Of a stretch of 64,000 nucleotides of DNA, positions 1-12,758 are shown one piece after another. Source of the DNA: Monarcha castaneiventris obscurior (taxonomy: Eukaryota; Chordata; Aves; Passeriformes; Monarchidae). Each line of letters begins with the position of its first letter. The first letter of the stretch is position 1. The stretch lies in contig JAMPIT010000856.1 of the NCBI GenBank assembly GCA_026261815.1, forward strand, positions 10,896,001-10,960,000, written 5' to 3'. The translations under genes were made by a program, and so were the position numbers. The notes below the pieces were generated by a model, which was not told where the DNA came from, ran no database searches, and worked only from the letters and a program-made list of their open reading frames with translations.

Positions 1-3000
1 TTGTTTCCAGCTGGTTTCCTTTGTGAGTGGGGTGAGGGTTTGAACCCAGCCCGTCCCAAGTGTCACTCTCAAGCATTAATCTAACAGGGTGCCTCCGTTT
101 CCATGACCCTGTTTCCACCCTCAGCGTTACACTCCACTCCAGCTCCATGAGTTGTTCCAGATGTTTTGGAAAACCCCTTGCAGTTTGGTAAAAGCTCCAG
201 AAAACAAGATAATTTCTCCCATCAGACAGATCTAAAGGGGGAGGAGGAGGAGTAGCAGAGGATGTGAGGAGCAGAGTCATGGTTGGATAACATCTCCCCA
301 GGCTACGATCCACATCAAGCACAAAGCAGGATTGATGAAGTGCTGAGGCAGGTCAGAGCTACCACAGCCCTCGCTTGAAGACAGAGGCCAAACCCCTGCA
401 GTCCTCGTCCTTTTCCATCAGTGGGAGTTTTGCCCCTGACTGCAGCAGATGGCATTTCCCTCTGAGCCTGCCCCACAGCCCTGAGGGGTTGGAAACCCAC
501 CATCAGCCATGGCAGGAGCAGGGAAGATGGGCACAGCACATTCTGGAGTTGCAGCTCTGTCCTTAGGTCCTGAGTGTGCCTTGGCTTCTCCTGAGCTGCT
601 ACTGAGATACAGATGGGATTCAACCCCAATTCCCAGAGCTGCTCTGTGAGTGGGAAAACTGCAGCCAAAGCGTGGGTGGGTCTGGGTGGAGCCTTCTGTG
701 GATTAAACCCCTTGCAGGACCCGTGGCATCCCCCCACGCTGTGCTCTTCCTGCCAGTTTTGTCCCTTCCTCTTGCTGAAACCTCGCACTAACAAATGTTT
801 CATTCATAAAGCATCCCTTCACCTCCCTGCTGAAATTCTCACGCTCTGCTTACTTCTATCCATAACTGTATAGAGTCAAATTATGTATAAACCCAGCACC
901 AGAAATAGAGAGGGACTAAATCAACAGCCTGGATTCAGCCTCCACCCAAATCAGGAGTCTCTGGAAGCTGGATCTGCCTCCAGACTTTGTGGCTGGAGCC
1001 CATCTGCAAGTCTAAGAGCCAAAATGAAAATAGAGAAGAAACCAAATAACATGGCATCTCCTTGCCTTGACCACAGGCTCCCTGGGGCAGGGGCTGTCTG
1101 TTTGTTTGTCTCAAGAAGAACAATTTTACTGTCTGCAAATGAGGAGCTGGAGTGGGGTCAGGGACTCTCTCTGCAGGAAGGGGCAGAGAGGAGCAGAGCT
1201 GACCAGGGGGAGGTGGGCTTGTTGCTCCTCCAGCTCCAGAGGGGCTGGCAGCAGGATGGGCAGCAGTAGGCATGGCTATAGGGAAGGCCATGCTTCTCCC
1301 TCTTCATTCCTCAGCATCACAGTGAGCCCCAAAACCTCCAAAAAATGTGATACCATTGGCTACCACCTCCTTGGCTGCCCCCAGTACAGTCACTGGCTCT
1401 GGGGTGTGACAGCAAAGCAGCCACTCCTGGACTGGGGAAGAGGATGGGGGCAGCCAGGCAAAGGAGAGAGACATTTGGGCAAAGGCACCTCCCAGCCCCT
1501 GGGCAGGTCAGGGACTGAGGGGGCTGGAAGGGCCTCTGGTGCTTTCCAGCTGAAACAGTCCCACCCTCGCCCTGGGACCTGAGGAGCTGCCACTCAGCAA
1601 TGGGAATGTGAGCCTCTCGTGTGTCTATCCTGCTCACATCAGGAAACAAATGTGTTTGGTTCCCTAAATGGGAGCAGCTTTTTTGTCATCGTCGTCATTT
1701 TTCTAGTTTCGGTCTTTGTTAGCAGCCCTTCCTCTTCCTCCCTGCTCTCCAAAATAGCAAAAAGCTGCATCCTCCTCCCCAGCTGCCTCTTGTAGGTTGC
1801 TGCAACACCCAGAGCTTCTCCTCAGCCACCAGCAGCAAAGGTCAGAGCCCATGGGGAGGGGACCAGTGCTCCAAGCCCAAGGGTTTGTTGACTGGCTGGC
1901 CTGAAGCAGATATATCTGGGGTCTTGCTGGTATTGGTACCTCTGGATGTGTGCCAGGCCCTGCCAGGCTAAAAACGTCCTTCTTATCACTCACCCCTGTG
2001 TCATCCCACCTTCTCCCAGAGACTGGCAGGGGGAGCTGACCCTACATCCCTTCTGCTACTGCCACTGTCCCTCTGATGCAGCAGGGCAGGGGACTTCCGT
2101 GGTGGCTTCCGTGCAACAGGACCGAGGGAAGGAAGCAGTGGTGGTGCAAGGAGTGGGTCAAATACTCAGAGGTGGAGGAAGGACATGCTCCAGATCCTAG
2201 AGCTGTGAGCCTCTCAGTCCCTAAACCATTTTTGTTGACCAAACCCTGAGTTCCTCGCCCACAAATGCCTCCAAACCCCTTCTGAGCTCCCCAGTGATCT
2301 CCTTGGGGTGGAGTTCACACTTCTATCAGCAGCTCCAGGAGCCTGGCATGATGCCATCTATTGTGTCCCAGTGCTGACCACCACTGGTCTGCCTGGAGGA
2401 AAAACTGCTCATCCTGGTTGGAGGCAGCACCATCTCTGCCACCCTGCTGGATGGTGGCTCTTGGACAGAGCTCCCCGGGCTGGCTGCCTGCTGGGAAGGG
2501 GCTGTGCTGTCTCTGGCCTTGGCACATCTCAGTCCTGGGTATTATTTGCACTTCTCTGTGCCTGGGAAAGGTCACTCAGGGCTGGGCTGAGCAACTGGCT
2601 GGAGGAGGCTGAAAGGTTTGTGACACTGACAGTCTCATTGCTTTCTTCTCTTTGCAGGTTGTTCTGCCTCCTTTGGTGTCAGTCACCATCTGACCCCAAA
2701 CTGGACCATCTCTAGGACCCAGTCTGTGGGACAACTGCTTTCAGGGGTGATGGGGACATCAAAAATAGCCATGGAAATGTTTTTATGATGTCAGAAACTG
2801 CCTATGATTCCTTATGTTAGTAAACCTCAATAGAAAATGGTGGAAAAGCAGGGCTACACAAATTTCAATGTCCCCCAGACCCGAACAGTCCTCATGAAAC
2901 CTGCCAATAGCCAGAAGGGCTCCAGCGCACGGGAGACACCTGTGACAGGCTGCTCCCTGAACCCCAGAGCATCCCCAAAACCTCACAGGTTGCCTCCCTC

Positions 3001-6000
3001 CCTCTTTCCACCACCCCAGGCTTCCTTCTCCTCTGCACCTTCTCCAAACCCAGCTGCGGGCGCACGACTGCGGCTCCAGCCCACGCGCTGCTGCCCGGGG
3101 CAGGAGGGAGGCTTTGATTCGTGGAGCGTGGCCCGCCTGTGCCGTGCTCGGGCCTGTTGCCACGTGGGCTCCCTGGCCGAGGGGCTGGCACGGAGCTTGC
3201 AGGGGGAGCACCAGCAGGAGATGGTCGTGCTGTTACTTGTGCATGCAGCCGAGCGCCGGAGCAGAGCGCAGGGCCAAGCTGCAGCCCCTCCAGGGATGTG
3301 TCCCATCCTCCCCACTCTGCTTTGGGGCAGTAAATCATTCAACGTGGAATAAAATCTGCTCAAACAGAGGAAGCATGGCTCCCAGAGACAAACCTCACCT
3401 GGGTAGCCGCTGGGAAGCACTTCTGAACTGGCAAGAATTAGTGATGGGGGATGAAGGGGGATTTGACAGTGCTGACACCACTCTCCAGGAATCAGGGGTT
3501 CAACGTTAAAGCGAGCAGGGAGAGTTCATACATAAACCCCACCCCCTGGGGATGTGTCGTTGCTGTAGCTCTGAGCCAGAGACCACCATGGAGGGACACG
3601 CAGTACACCCACAGGCTGACTCCAAGGAGCACGACGGGGCCAAGTGCCAGCTCTCCTCCTTCTCATCAATCACCAGGAACAGGGAGACAGATGTCTCCCC
3701 GAGGAGTTTGGAAGGTATCATCGAGGAGCAGGATAAATCAGGTCCCTGCATATACAGCAGAGCAATTATTTACGGATGATCACATATTGGCTGTAAAAAC
3801 CCCAGGCATTAAACGCCAGCCTGTGCCAGGTCATGTATTTACCTTCTGCCCACACCTCACAGAGCAGGAGCGATGTGTGAGGGACCAGCACCAGCCATGC
3901 CCCAAACCCACCCCTCCTTTCCATCTGGAGTCCCTGGTGAGGGCAAAGAGACCTACTCTGACATGGTTTTACCAGCTTGTCCCTGGGGAATTGAGCAGGA
4001 AAGGACAGTCATGGCTCACCGAGGCTGGCAGGGTAACTGCAGCAAGTGTGGGTACGGACCCGCTGGGATGTGCTGGCAGCAGGGACCTGGTGTCGTAGCA
4101 CATGCCCTGAGCCAAAGAAGGAAGGGTAGGTACAGCCTGATCTCAGCCACTCTCTGCCTCAAGACTTTCACCTCTGGAAGACCCCGTTTGAGTTTCTGGC
4201 TGAGCCTGGCCATCCCCTGACAGGAGCAGCAGCAAGGTGGCAGCAGGCAGCGCCTGGTGGGATGCCCATATAAGAGCAAACTCGAGCTCCCGATCGTAAA
4301 CGAAACCCTCCTCTTTCATTTACTCATCTGACCTGGCGGTGCTGGGACTGATAATGCTGGTTTCCTTTTAAGCAGAGGCCAGTCATAAATAAAATAAACC
4401 AGGCATGCTTTGTGTTTCCACTCCCTTGCCTTTCATCCCCGCTCCTCAAAGCTGTGGAAGGGAAGTCCTGAGCAGGAGCAGGAGCTGTGCCGGGAACAGC
4501 AGCAGCTCCAGGCTTGGCCTCGGTTGCACTTGTGTGGGTTCATGGCCCTGTCGAGGGGTGAGATCACCTCCCCCTTTTCACCGGTGTGGGGAAAGAGCAA
4601 CGAGAGGCAGAGACGTCCCTTGCAATGAGTCACATTCACAGCAGTGCCCGGAACAGAACCAGGCTCCTTTTCTTACCAGCCACAAGAGTAAAAGCAGAAT
4701 TCCACAGCCAGGCAGCTGCTGGGTGAGAGGACGTACCCTCCTCTTCCCCAGCACCAGTGCCTGACTGGGAGGATGATGGGACATGCTAGCAGGAGGCCAA
4801 AGAATGGAAAATCTGACAAACACGCAGCTCCCAGAAGCTGCCAGTGCCGAGGCTGCTCTCGTTAGCGGGGCTGACACCGCAGTGAGGGGCAGGAGGCTCA
4901 GCCAGCCCCCAGCAGCGTGTGCCGGGGTGTCAGCCTCCCCCTGTTTCTCTTGCCACCTTACAGGGTGTGATGTTTTCCTTTGGTGCTTTCTGATGAGCTG
5001 CCCTGGGATGCTTGGGCTGAGCAGCTGCTGGAGAGCCGGGAGTCTCCTTGGAGGAGAGTGAGAGCTCAGGCTGCAGCACTGACCCCTGTCCCAGAGCAGC
5101 AGCAGGTGTTGCATCAGACTCTTCTAGAGTTAGAGTTAGAACTATGTATGAATTTTCTTATAACTTATCTCGGGGGTTTGCCTGCACTCTCCAGCCCTCT
5201 CCTGGCCAGTTCCATAAAGCACAGCAGGGTGAGATTGAAGAAATAACGAGACACTACAGACTGTGGCACCAAGGTTTAGCTCGAAAGGGTTTTATAGTTA
5301 TTTTCTCTGCTGCACTAAGCCTGGAGGAGCAGACACACCATCCAGCCCTGGCAGAGCACCGACATGGCCAGTCCCTCGTGGACAGCAGTGCTGGAGAGAG
5401 ATCCCAAGCAGAGCAATGAGGAGCAGGGAATTATTGCAGAGCCATAGATCTGGGGGAAAGGGAATGGGGGGGAGCCAGCAAAGCAATGTCCCAAACCCTT
5501 CCTGGGGTAACACATTCCTAAGGCAGCATGGCTGGAGCCCAGGGCTGACTCCTGTTTGCACGGGGGAGTTTTAGGAATTCCCTCAAGAAGCTGAAATGGC
5601 TGCAGAGAAGGTATAAATACTGCCAGGCAGCAGATGAGCAAGTCTGGAGAAGCCTTGCACGGAGGTGTGCACTGGGGAAATCACAGCCCCTGATTTGGTC
5701 TGGTGGGAAGCGGCTCTGGGAGACCTGTCTGAATTTCACACTCCCCCTTTGAGAAGGAGCTCAGCCTGCCTGAACACAACCTGCCCCGCAGTGCCCAAGC
5801 CTTCCCCCATCCACTGATATCATTAACATAATTATTAGAAACTTGACACACTTATTTACCTTGCAGACCCCTCCTTTCCTACATGCAGGACAGCAGTTCT
5901 GCCTGGTTCTGCCCACCATCATTGCGAGTATCCCAAAAGCAGCCCTTTCTCCCTGCAGACCCTTGCAGGCAGCAGAAACGAGCAGGGAGTGATGATTTGG

Positions 6001-7230
6001 GGAGCAAAAGCACAATGTGGGGTTCAGGTCGTAAGAAGGGGAAAGATGCAGCTGGACAGATTGAAGACACCAAAGTCCATCATCCTTCAGCCACCAGGGA
6101 GTGACCAGGATGTCCTGTCCCTGTCCTTCCAACACCACCTCGGCACCTCTGCCGCTGGCTCACGGCTCCCTTGCACGACCCAATGCTGCCATCTGTAGCA
6201 CAGAGCTCTGCTCCTGCTCCCCAGCACAGCTCCTGGAGAGCCGGGAGCTGGGCAAGGAGAGCAGGGCAGAGCTCAGCTTCGCAAAGGTTTGGTTTCGTGA
6301 GAGTCCAAACGGGCCAATCCTGGCTTGGGACTCGGCTTTTTCAGCCCTAAGAGAGAAGAGCTGGCTTCTATGTCTGCTGAATTGCATTTTTAGTTGTCTG
6401 CCAAGGGCACCGGGGCCTGGGATAGTAGTTATCATTCTGCTTATCTGCCGGAAATAAAACAAACATTAAATAACACCAGCACTGGGGGTTTTAACCACAA
6501 AAGCCCTGGATTCCTGTAGGACCAGCCAAGGACCATCACAGCCTCCCATGCACACAGGGGTGGGGACAGTGCTTAATGTTTTTAGGACATTTACACTGTG
6601 GAAAGGAGGGGATGCGCAACCACGCCTCCCTTCCCCGGCTCTGCTTCATAGCAGCACTCGCTGACTGCCCGTGAAAAAACACCTCATCACTGAAATTCAT
6701 TTCAACGCTGCTCATTTCTTGGTGCATTTCCATGTCAGGAAATACTGGACAAAGGCTCGCTCACCCTGCTCCCAAATCCCTGCATTGTCCCCAGCAGGGA
6801 AGGGAAGCGCGGAGCCGGGGCATGCTGAGCTCAGCACAGCAGCATCCCGAGCCTGGCCGGCCCCGGGGCACCACGAGGGGGAAAAGCGGCTGTGACAGAG
6901 CTGGCATCAGCTCATTTCAGGCCAGGCTGTGACTCACAAAGAGAGAAAAAAGAAAACAGGCAGCAAAAGCAATCTCTGATGGTCAGGATGAAGCTGAGCC
7001 CCTGTCTGAGGCACCATCCCTCCTCTGCCACCTCCCTTCTCTCTGAACCTTGAGGTGGACATGACTTATGGCATCTCCCTCAGCTTTGGGAGTCCCCATC
7101 CTTCCTTCACACCTCAAACACACCTGACCCCCCCGGATCACTGCCACACACGGCTCCATCCCGACCGAGCCCAGCAGTGAGGGCAGCAGCAGGGCTGGAT
7201 TAGCCCCTCACGCCTGAACGGGCTGACCCT
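1..7230. other. Non-coding stretch left of GRIFIN
   Basis: I see no supportable gene here. Open frames are short, overlap on both strands and show no recognisable domains. In human the neighbour of GRIFIN on this side is LFNG, so this is probably the LFNG-GRIFIN intergenic region, but no LFNG exon is visible. A CpG-rich patch lies at about 3050-3290. TATA-like words such as TATAAATA near 5612 have no supported transcript. Confidence 0.6.
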
Positions 7231-7349
7231 GCCGGGCTCAGCAGGATTTGCTGCTCCCCAGCTCGGCCGTGCCCGGCAGCTCTGACAGGACACCTCAGCC
7301 CGCTGGTGATGCCAATCCCCTCACACGTGGGCTGCAGGCCGGCAGTGCC

Positions 7350-7356
7350 TATAAAG
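7350..7356 (+). promoter_or_regulatory. TATA box of GRIFIN
   Basis: TATAAAG lies 51 bases before the first ATG of GRIFIN. A start about 30 bases downstream, near 7380, would leave a 5' leader of roughly 25-30 bases. A TATA-driven promoter with a very short leader suits a tissue-restricted lens gene. A TCAGCA word at 7238-7243 (TGCTGA on the other strand) matches half of a MAF recognition element; that part is speculative. Confidence 0.6.
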
Positions 7357-7405
7357 ACCCCTCTGGCCCTGCACACAGGCGGGGCTGCAGCGCGAGGCGG
7401 CGAGC

Positions 7406-7442
7406 GATGGGATTGCGGGTAAGTGATGGCATTGCGGGTAAG
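7406..7442 (+). repeat. Tandem 19-bp duplication covering GRIFIN start codon and splice donor
   Basis: The words at 7406-7423 and 7425-7442 are 18 bases long and differ only at one base (GGA versus GCA, second codon). Each contains ATG, four codons and a GTAAG donor. Both copies have G at -3 and +4 around ATG. Confidence 0.9.
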
Positions 7443-9798
7443 CGCTGGGGACGGGATGTGGCACTGCCTGGGTGTGCGGGGGTGACAGCACGGGTCTGGG
7501 AGGGGATAAAGGAAAGCAGCAGAGAGCGGCAGGACAGGTAGAAATCCTGAAAAACAGGGGTGCTGCTTGCAGTGCTGCTCCTCTCTGTCAGTGTGGTCCA
7601 GGCTACTGCAAAACTGAGCTTCGTGGTGCTCAGTAGCGGGCAGCAGGACGGATTTTCATCTTGGTTATACCACAACTGGTCTGGGGCGATGCTGTCCCAA
7701 TGGCAGCAATTCTCACTTGGAGGGTTTTAGCTGAGACCTGTGTGTTGCCCTCCTTCTGCTGGGACAGCCAGCAGCAGAGAGGGAAAGGCTCTTTCCCTGT
7801 GTGTGATATGTCTCTTGCTGGGGTTGCTGTAGTGATGAAAAACTGAGGGCCGAGGCAAGGTGAACCTGGGTGCTGCCATCACCAGTCATTCTGTGAAACT
7901 AAAACTTGGCTCCAGCAGCTGCCTGTGCCTCACAGGGGTGAACACTGCTCAGAGCCTTTCAGTGACCGTGTGGGGGGTCCCAAAGCTGCCCCCCTAAAAT
8001 AGCCAGGCACTTTGGCCATCACCAACTCCTGCCCAAATATCTCAGCTCCTGCCCAAAAACATGCATATCCCAAAAAAACATTGGAAATAGGAACTCATGA
8101 CAGAGAAAGAAACGGGGGAATGGAAGTTCTGAGCTATAGGAAGGGAGAAACAGGCACACAACTGGCAGTGGAGACGCCAAGGCTGGGGAAATTCTTCCAA
8201 TGTGAGCAATAAGTTTGAAAGAGGGGATGCTTAGAAATGCAAGATTGTTAGAGTGCTAGAAAAAAAGAAGTGGGGTGAAATGGCAAGAACTTCTTATTAA
8301 AATGAGTTATTTAATAAAACTATGAATTATTCAGAAAGGAGCATTTTCCGGCTCATTTTATGCAAGTTTAACCTTGGAGATGGGGAGAGCACGTGGAACA
8401 GGGGATCAGGCAGGAACTTGGGGGAAGAATCAGCCATGTAGTGCTGGATGAGCTCAGTCTGGATGTCACTTTACACCTGTTCCTCTGCTTCAAAGCATCA
8501 CAAAGTTTTCTGCTTCAGATTTTGTATTGCTCAGGTGCAGAGAGAAGCAGAATATCATTGTGTCCTGACAATAATGAAGGCATTCAAGTTCTTCTTTAAT
8601 TTTTGCTCTCTGATCCCGCTCAGCTCTTTACAAAAGACCTTGGGGACAACAAATCCCACCTCATCAACTGGATGTCACAGAGACTTGATTTCTTATCAGT
8701 TTAGAGTCCCTGAGATTATTTAGGGTTGAGTAAAAGACAGGGATAGAGAGTGTGCCTGTGTGGGAAGGGGAGAGAAAGAAGATGACTATGAAAAGGTGAG
8801 AAAGGAGTGTAAGGGCTGAGTGGGGCAGTGCATCTCTGCCACCTTGCTTTGTCCTCTCCTCCTTGTCTGCAGTTCGAGGCCCTGCACCCAGAGGGAATCT
8901 GTCCTGGATGGAGCATCGTGGTCAAGGGCGAGACCAGTTCCAGTTCAAGCATGTAAGGACACTCTCTGCTCACAGCTCTCCTGGCTCACGAGGGCCAGCA
9001 GCATCGCTCCACAGCTCGCCATCACTTTTCTCTCACTGTCTTAGGTTTGAAATTAATTTGCTCTGTGATCCTGGAGACCAAATCGCTCTCCACTTTAACC
9101 CTCGCTTCTGCAGCTCCAGAATCGTCTGCAACTCCTTCCTCAACAGCCACTGGGGGCAGGAAGAGGTTAACAACACCTTCCCCTTCAAAGCAAAGGAGCC
9201 CTTCCAGGTAACCCTGTGTCACCCCACAAGTCTCCTCAGGTGTAACAGGAATAACCCAGCCAATATTGGGGTGCTCCCCATTGCCTTTCCTGCCAGCACC
9301 ACACCCAGCAACATCCCCTCTCTGGCTTTGTCTCCTGTTAGGAATTCTGTTATAGCCTGGTGATTTATAACCAGCTCTGGCACAGACGTACAGAGCTCCA
9401 GCAATAATCCCTGGATGCTGCGTTTGTTTTCAGTTTAGGCTTTGCATTACCACCAGATTTTGTTATCATGAAACAAAAATCTCAGTTATGCTCTCCTTTT
9501 GCCCAGAGTGGGGGTGAGCAGCCTGTGTGTCAGCTCTGGCAGGATTTGAAGTGGGTGGGCAGATCCAGAAGCTCACTGACATCGTGGAAACAAGGTCCAC
9601 TAAGGCCACATGAACCTAACACAGTCTCTCTCTCAGGTTGAAATCTACTCTGACCAGGACTATTTCCACATTTTCATCAACGAAAACAAAGTCCTGCAGT
9701 ACAAGCATCGGCAGAAGAATCTTTCATCCATCACCAAGCTGCAGATTCTCAATGATATTGACATTTCTTCAGTGGAAATCACCAAACGAGGTCTTTAG
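7407..9798 (+). CDS. GRIFIN: GRIFIN, galectin-related interfiber protein (four coding exons)
   Basis: Coding exons are 7407-7418 (M-G-L-R), 8873-8952, 9045-9207 and 9637-9798 (stop TAG). All introns have GT-AG ends, phases agree, and the product is 138 residues, the expected size for a single galectin domain. Galectin-site residues are visible: H47-x-N49-x-R51, V58-x-N60 and W67-G-x-E70. The position that is usually Arg after the Glu pair is V72; as I recall, chicken GRIFIN has the same change. The last exon carries the conserved strands YFHIFIN and LQILNDI. GRIFIN is a cytosolic protein of lens fibre cells, a crystallin-like galectin without a secretion signal, and none is seen here. There are four cysteines (14, 38, 53, 59). 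The start is ambiguous: a near-identical ATG plus donor follows 19 bases later (7426-7437, M-A-L-R) and is equally in frame if donor 7438 is used. GTAAGT after the first copy is the better donor, so I chose it. Confidence 0.93.
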
Positions 9799-10275
9799 TA
9801 GAGACCAGAGCTGGGACTCTCTCACAGACCATTCCCCCTTAAGCTCCTGATGCAGCCTGGGATCATTCCCTCCCCATTTCCACATGCCACCACCAACCAG
9901 GGAGATAGCCATGTGTCCTCCTAGCAGAAGGGATGGGCATTCCCATCACCAGCCACTGAGACATCTCCCAGCCATGTCACTCACTGTAGCCCAGCCCATC
10001 AAAGACCATCTGCCCCTACACCTCAGGGTGCACAGCAGGCTTTGTAGGTCTGATCCTCTTTGCTGCACATCAAAACCCATCTTGAGTAGTCTGGACACCT
10101 GAATGCTGCCTTAGAAATTGTGTTTGCCCAAGAGTAGGGTGTGAGTGAGCACCAGTCCTCAGCTGGCCACGTGGTGAATGTGGATATTAGGGGTGGAAAG
10201 GGACATTTCCTTCCAGGAGCTGGGTAAGAAAGATACCAGATTTGCCTAAATAAAATCAGCCAAGGAAATCCTTGC
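9799..10275 (+). other. GRIFIN 3' untranslated region with polyadenylation signal
   Basis: The first good AATAAA after the GRIFIN stop is at 10249-10254, in an AT-rich context, about 450 bases past the stop. Cleavage would be expected about 15-25 bases later. No coding content is seen. Exact cleavage is inferred. Confidence 0.5.
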
Positions 10276-12663
10276 TGTGACATCCCTCCCTTGGCAGATC
10301 AATCACCTCATTTATTCCCTGCCAATCCAGGCACCTGGAGCAAGGGCTGGGCACTGGGCAGGAGGACAGGGCTGAGGTTTGTGTGATTTTGGCATTGGGA
10401 AAATGCTGCATTTTGCTTTGAGGGTGAAGAGAAGGTGAAGATCCCTTGTAGGCAGATCACCAGGTATTGCCAGGGATTCCCTTCACCAGCTGAGAGGTGT
10501 TTGCTCAGCTCTAGTCCTGCCAAGTCCAGGCATCTCAGACAGACCCCAAGAGTGCTGTAGTGTGTCAGAGAAGGACAAGAGCTTGAGGAGACACATAAAA
10601 GCACATGGTTCCTCCATCATGCACCAGAAATGCAACTGGACTCGAAACAACAGGAGCTGGGCAAACCAAGGTCTTGAAATTATGATAATCTTAGAATGAA
10701 CAAAGTGCCTGGGGATGTGCATGGATAGGCTCTGGCTTTTCCCTGCTTTATTGTTTTCTTTTCTGACCCTTTTTAGCAGTCTCTCAAACAATCCGCTTGT
10801 CCCTTGCACCCCCTTCTCTTTTCCAGCCTCTTCCTTGGAGCACACCATTTCTCTGACTCCTTGCCCAGGCCACAGCAGAGTAGAAGATGTTATTTTCACT
10901 TTGTTTTAATAACACGCATCATAAACAGCGTAATGTCACAGTGTTAAATCTGAACAGGAACTTATTCCAGAAATGCAATTACAGCTGCCCTCTAATCATT
11001 CCTCTGCTCCTCAGGCATAAGACAGAGCACATTCCTGATGGAAAAGGCAAAGATGGTCCTGCCTTGCCAGTCCTTTCCATCGAGGAGAAATCACTCAGCA
11101 AGAAGTGAGCCCTGATCCATCCTTGCCTTTGGGTGAGACCTCTGAAGGTTGCAGCTTTGCTCCAGCCTTTTCTTAGTCCCCAGACTGGCCATCCCCAAAA
11201 CTTCCTTCTATTTACAGTTTCAAGGACTTGTGAGGAAGAGGTGGGTGTAGAAAACCACAACACATGATTCCACAAACCTGACATTTATGAATCTCTTAAG
11301 AGGTTTCTAGTGTTTTTCCAGCCTATAAGGAACTCTAACGGGAAACCATCCTGTTCTTGTAGCAAAGGGCTCATTGGGAACAAAAAACTGTGCCAAAGGG
11401 TATCTTTTCCCCTCAAAAATAACAGAAAATATGTTTTGGAAATAGCAGTGGTCTTGATGGCCAGTCAGTAAAGTTGGAGATGGTGAGACTTCCTCCAGCC
11501 TCAAATAAATCCATCATCACTGGGACGAGGGAGTCGACTCAAATTCTGGTTGTCATGATGTAACTCAAGGCTTCAACAAACTTTGCTCTCATGGCCATGC
11601 CTTCAGCAAAACAGGCACAAACCCAGACAATTCCAGGCCTGCTGGGATCTCTGTGTCATCCATCTGATAATGCTGAGCAGCATTTGAAAGAAATTGTTCT
11701 TTCTATTTGTGCTTTTTTGGGGGCTGATAAAGACAGATCATTTTTCATGGAGGAAAAGTGACGAAATGATTTATAAGGGTAATACTTTGTACTTATATGG
11801 CCACCAGCTGCATCCATAGCCACTGCTGCAGGAACACCCCACAATTCCATTGTTCCCCAGAAACAAGTGCAAAGGACCACAGACAGACAGGCAAAAACAT
11901 TTCAAGTACAAATAAATAAAGAGATGCCACAAAAATCAGGCAGAGACAGAGATTATGCTCTGACTCCTGGACACATCCCCCCCATCTCCTGCCAGCAGCT
12001 GATCTCACTCCATTGCCATCTGCACCAATCTCTCCCAACACATCCCCAGCTCTGCTGCTGCCTTCAGGGTTTTATCTGCTGCCTCCTCCAGCCAAAACAC
12101 GGCTGAGGGTGAAGGGGGCTGCAGATCAAGAGAGGTCTGGGAATCTACAGAGCACTGCTGGCAGCAAAACTTCAGGGCTGGCTGTTTATAGCTGTTTTGC
12201 ACAGTTCTGTGGGGAATGAGATGCCCTCCAAGTCTGTGACCCTCATCTGTCCCTTGAGGAAAAACTCCAGAAAAAAAATTAAGCCCTGCAATTACAATGG
12301 TCAATTAAACTCTCCGGAGCAGGGCTGGCACACCAGACTTGCAGAGAGGCATCATGTGCTGGTATTGAGGGGATCAAGGGGAACAAATTAATCCTTCTTC
12401 CAAATTTCAATCAGTCTTCCTGTTCATGACCTGGGGGTTGAAACTGCGGGGAGAACTGAGAGAGACAAGCTCTTGCCCAGGGGTATTTTTGAAGAGTAGG
12501 CCTCTGCCTTTTGAAGGGAAGGGGCTGCAGCAGCTGGGGGCACAGCTCCGGAGGATTCCACCAGAATTTCACCGCCCAACCTCAAGGTCAAGCTCAGTAT
12601 TTTTGCTGTGGCCAAGTGCAGCACAGGAGCCAGCTGGAATGTTCCAGAGAGAACATTGCTGAA

Positions 12664-12758
12664 ATGGGATGGGATGGGATGGGATGGGATGGGATGGGAT
12701 GGGATGGGATGGGATGGGATGGGATGGGATGGGATGGGATGGGATGGGATGGGATGGG
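12664..12758. repeat. ATGGG pentanucleotide microsatellite, 19 copies
   Basis: Nineteen uninterrupted copies of ATGGG run for 95 bases with no visible variant. The period is not a multiple of three, so every frame reads through without a stop, which creates artificial open frames on both strands (HPIPS-type repeats on the minus strand). Confidence 0.97.

Noticed and set aside
3451..4098. 215-residue plus-strand open frame
   Set aside because: No domain, low complexity, no supporting splice or promoter signal; chance open frame.
8863..9363. 166-residue plus-strand open frame over GRIFIN exons
   Set aside because: Alternative frame running through GRIFIN exons 2-3 and their introns; the spliced GRIFIN reading is the one that matches the galectin fold.
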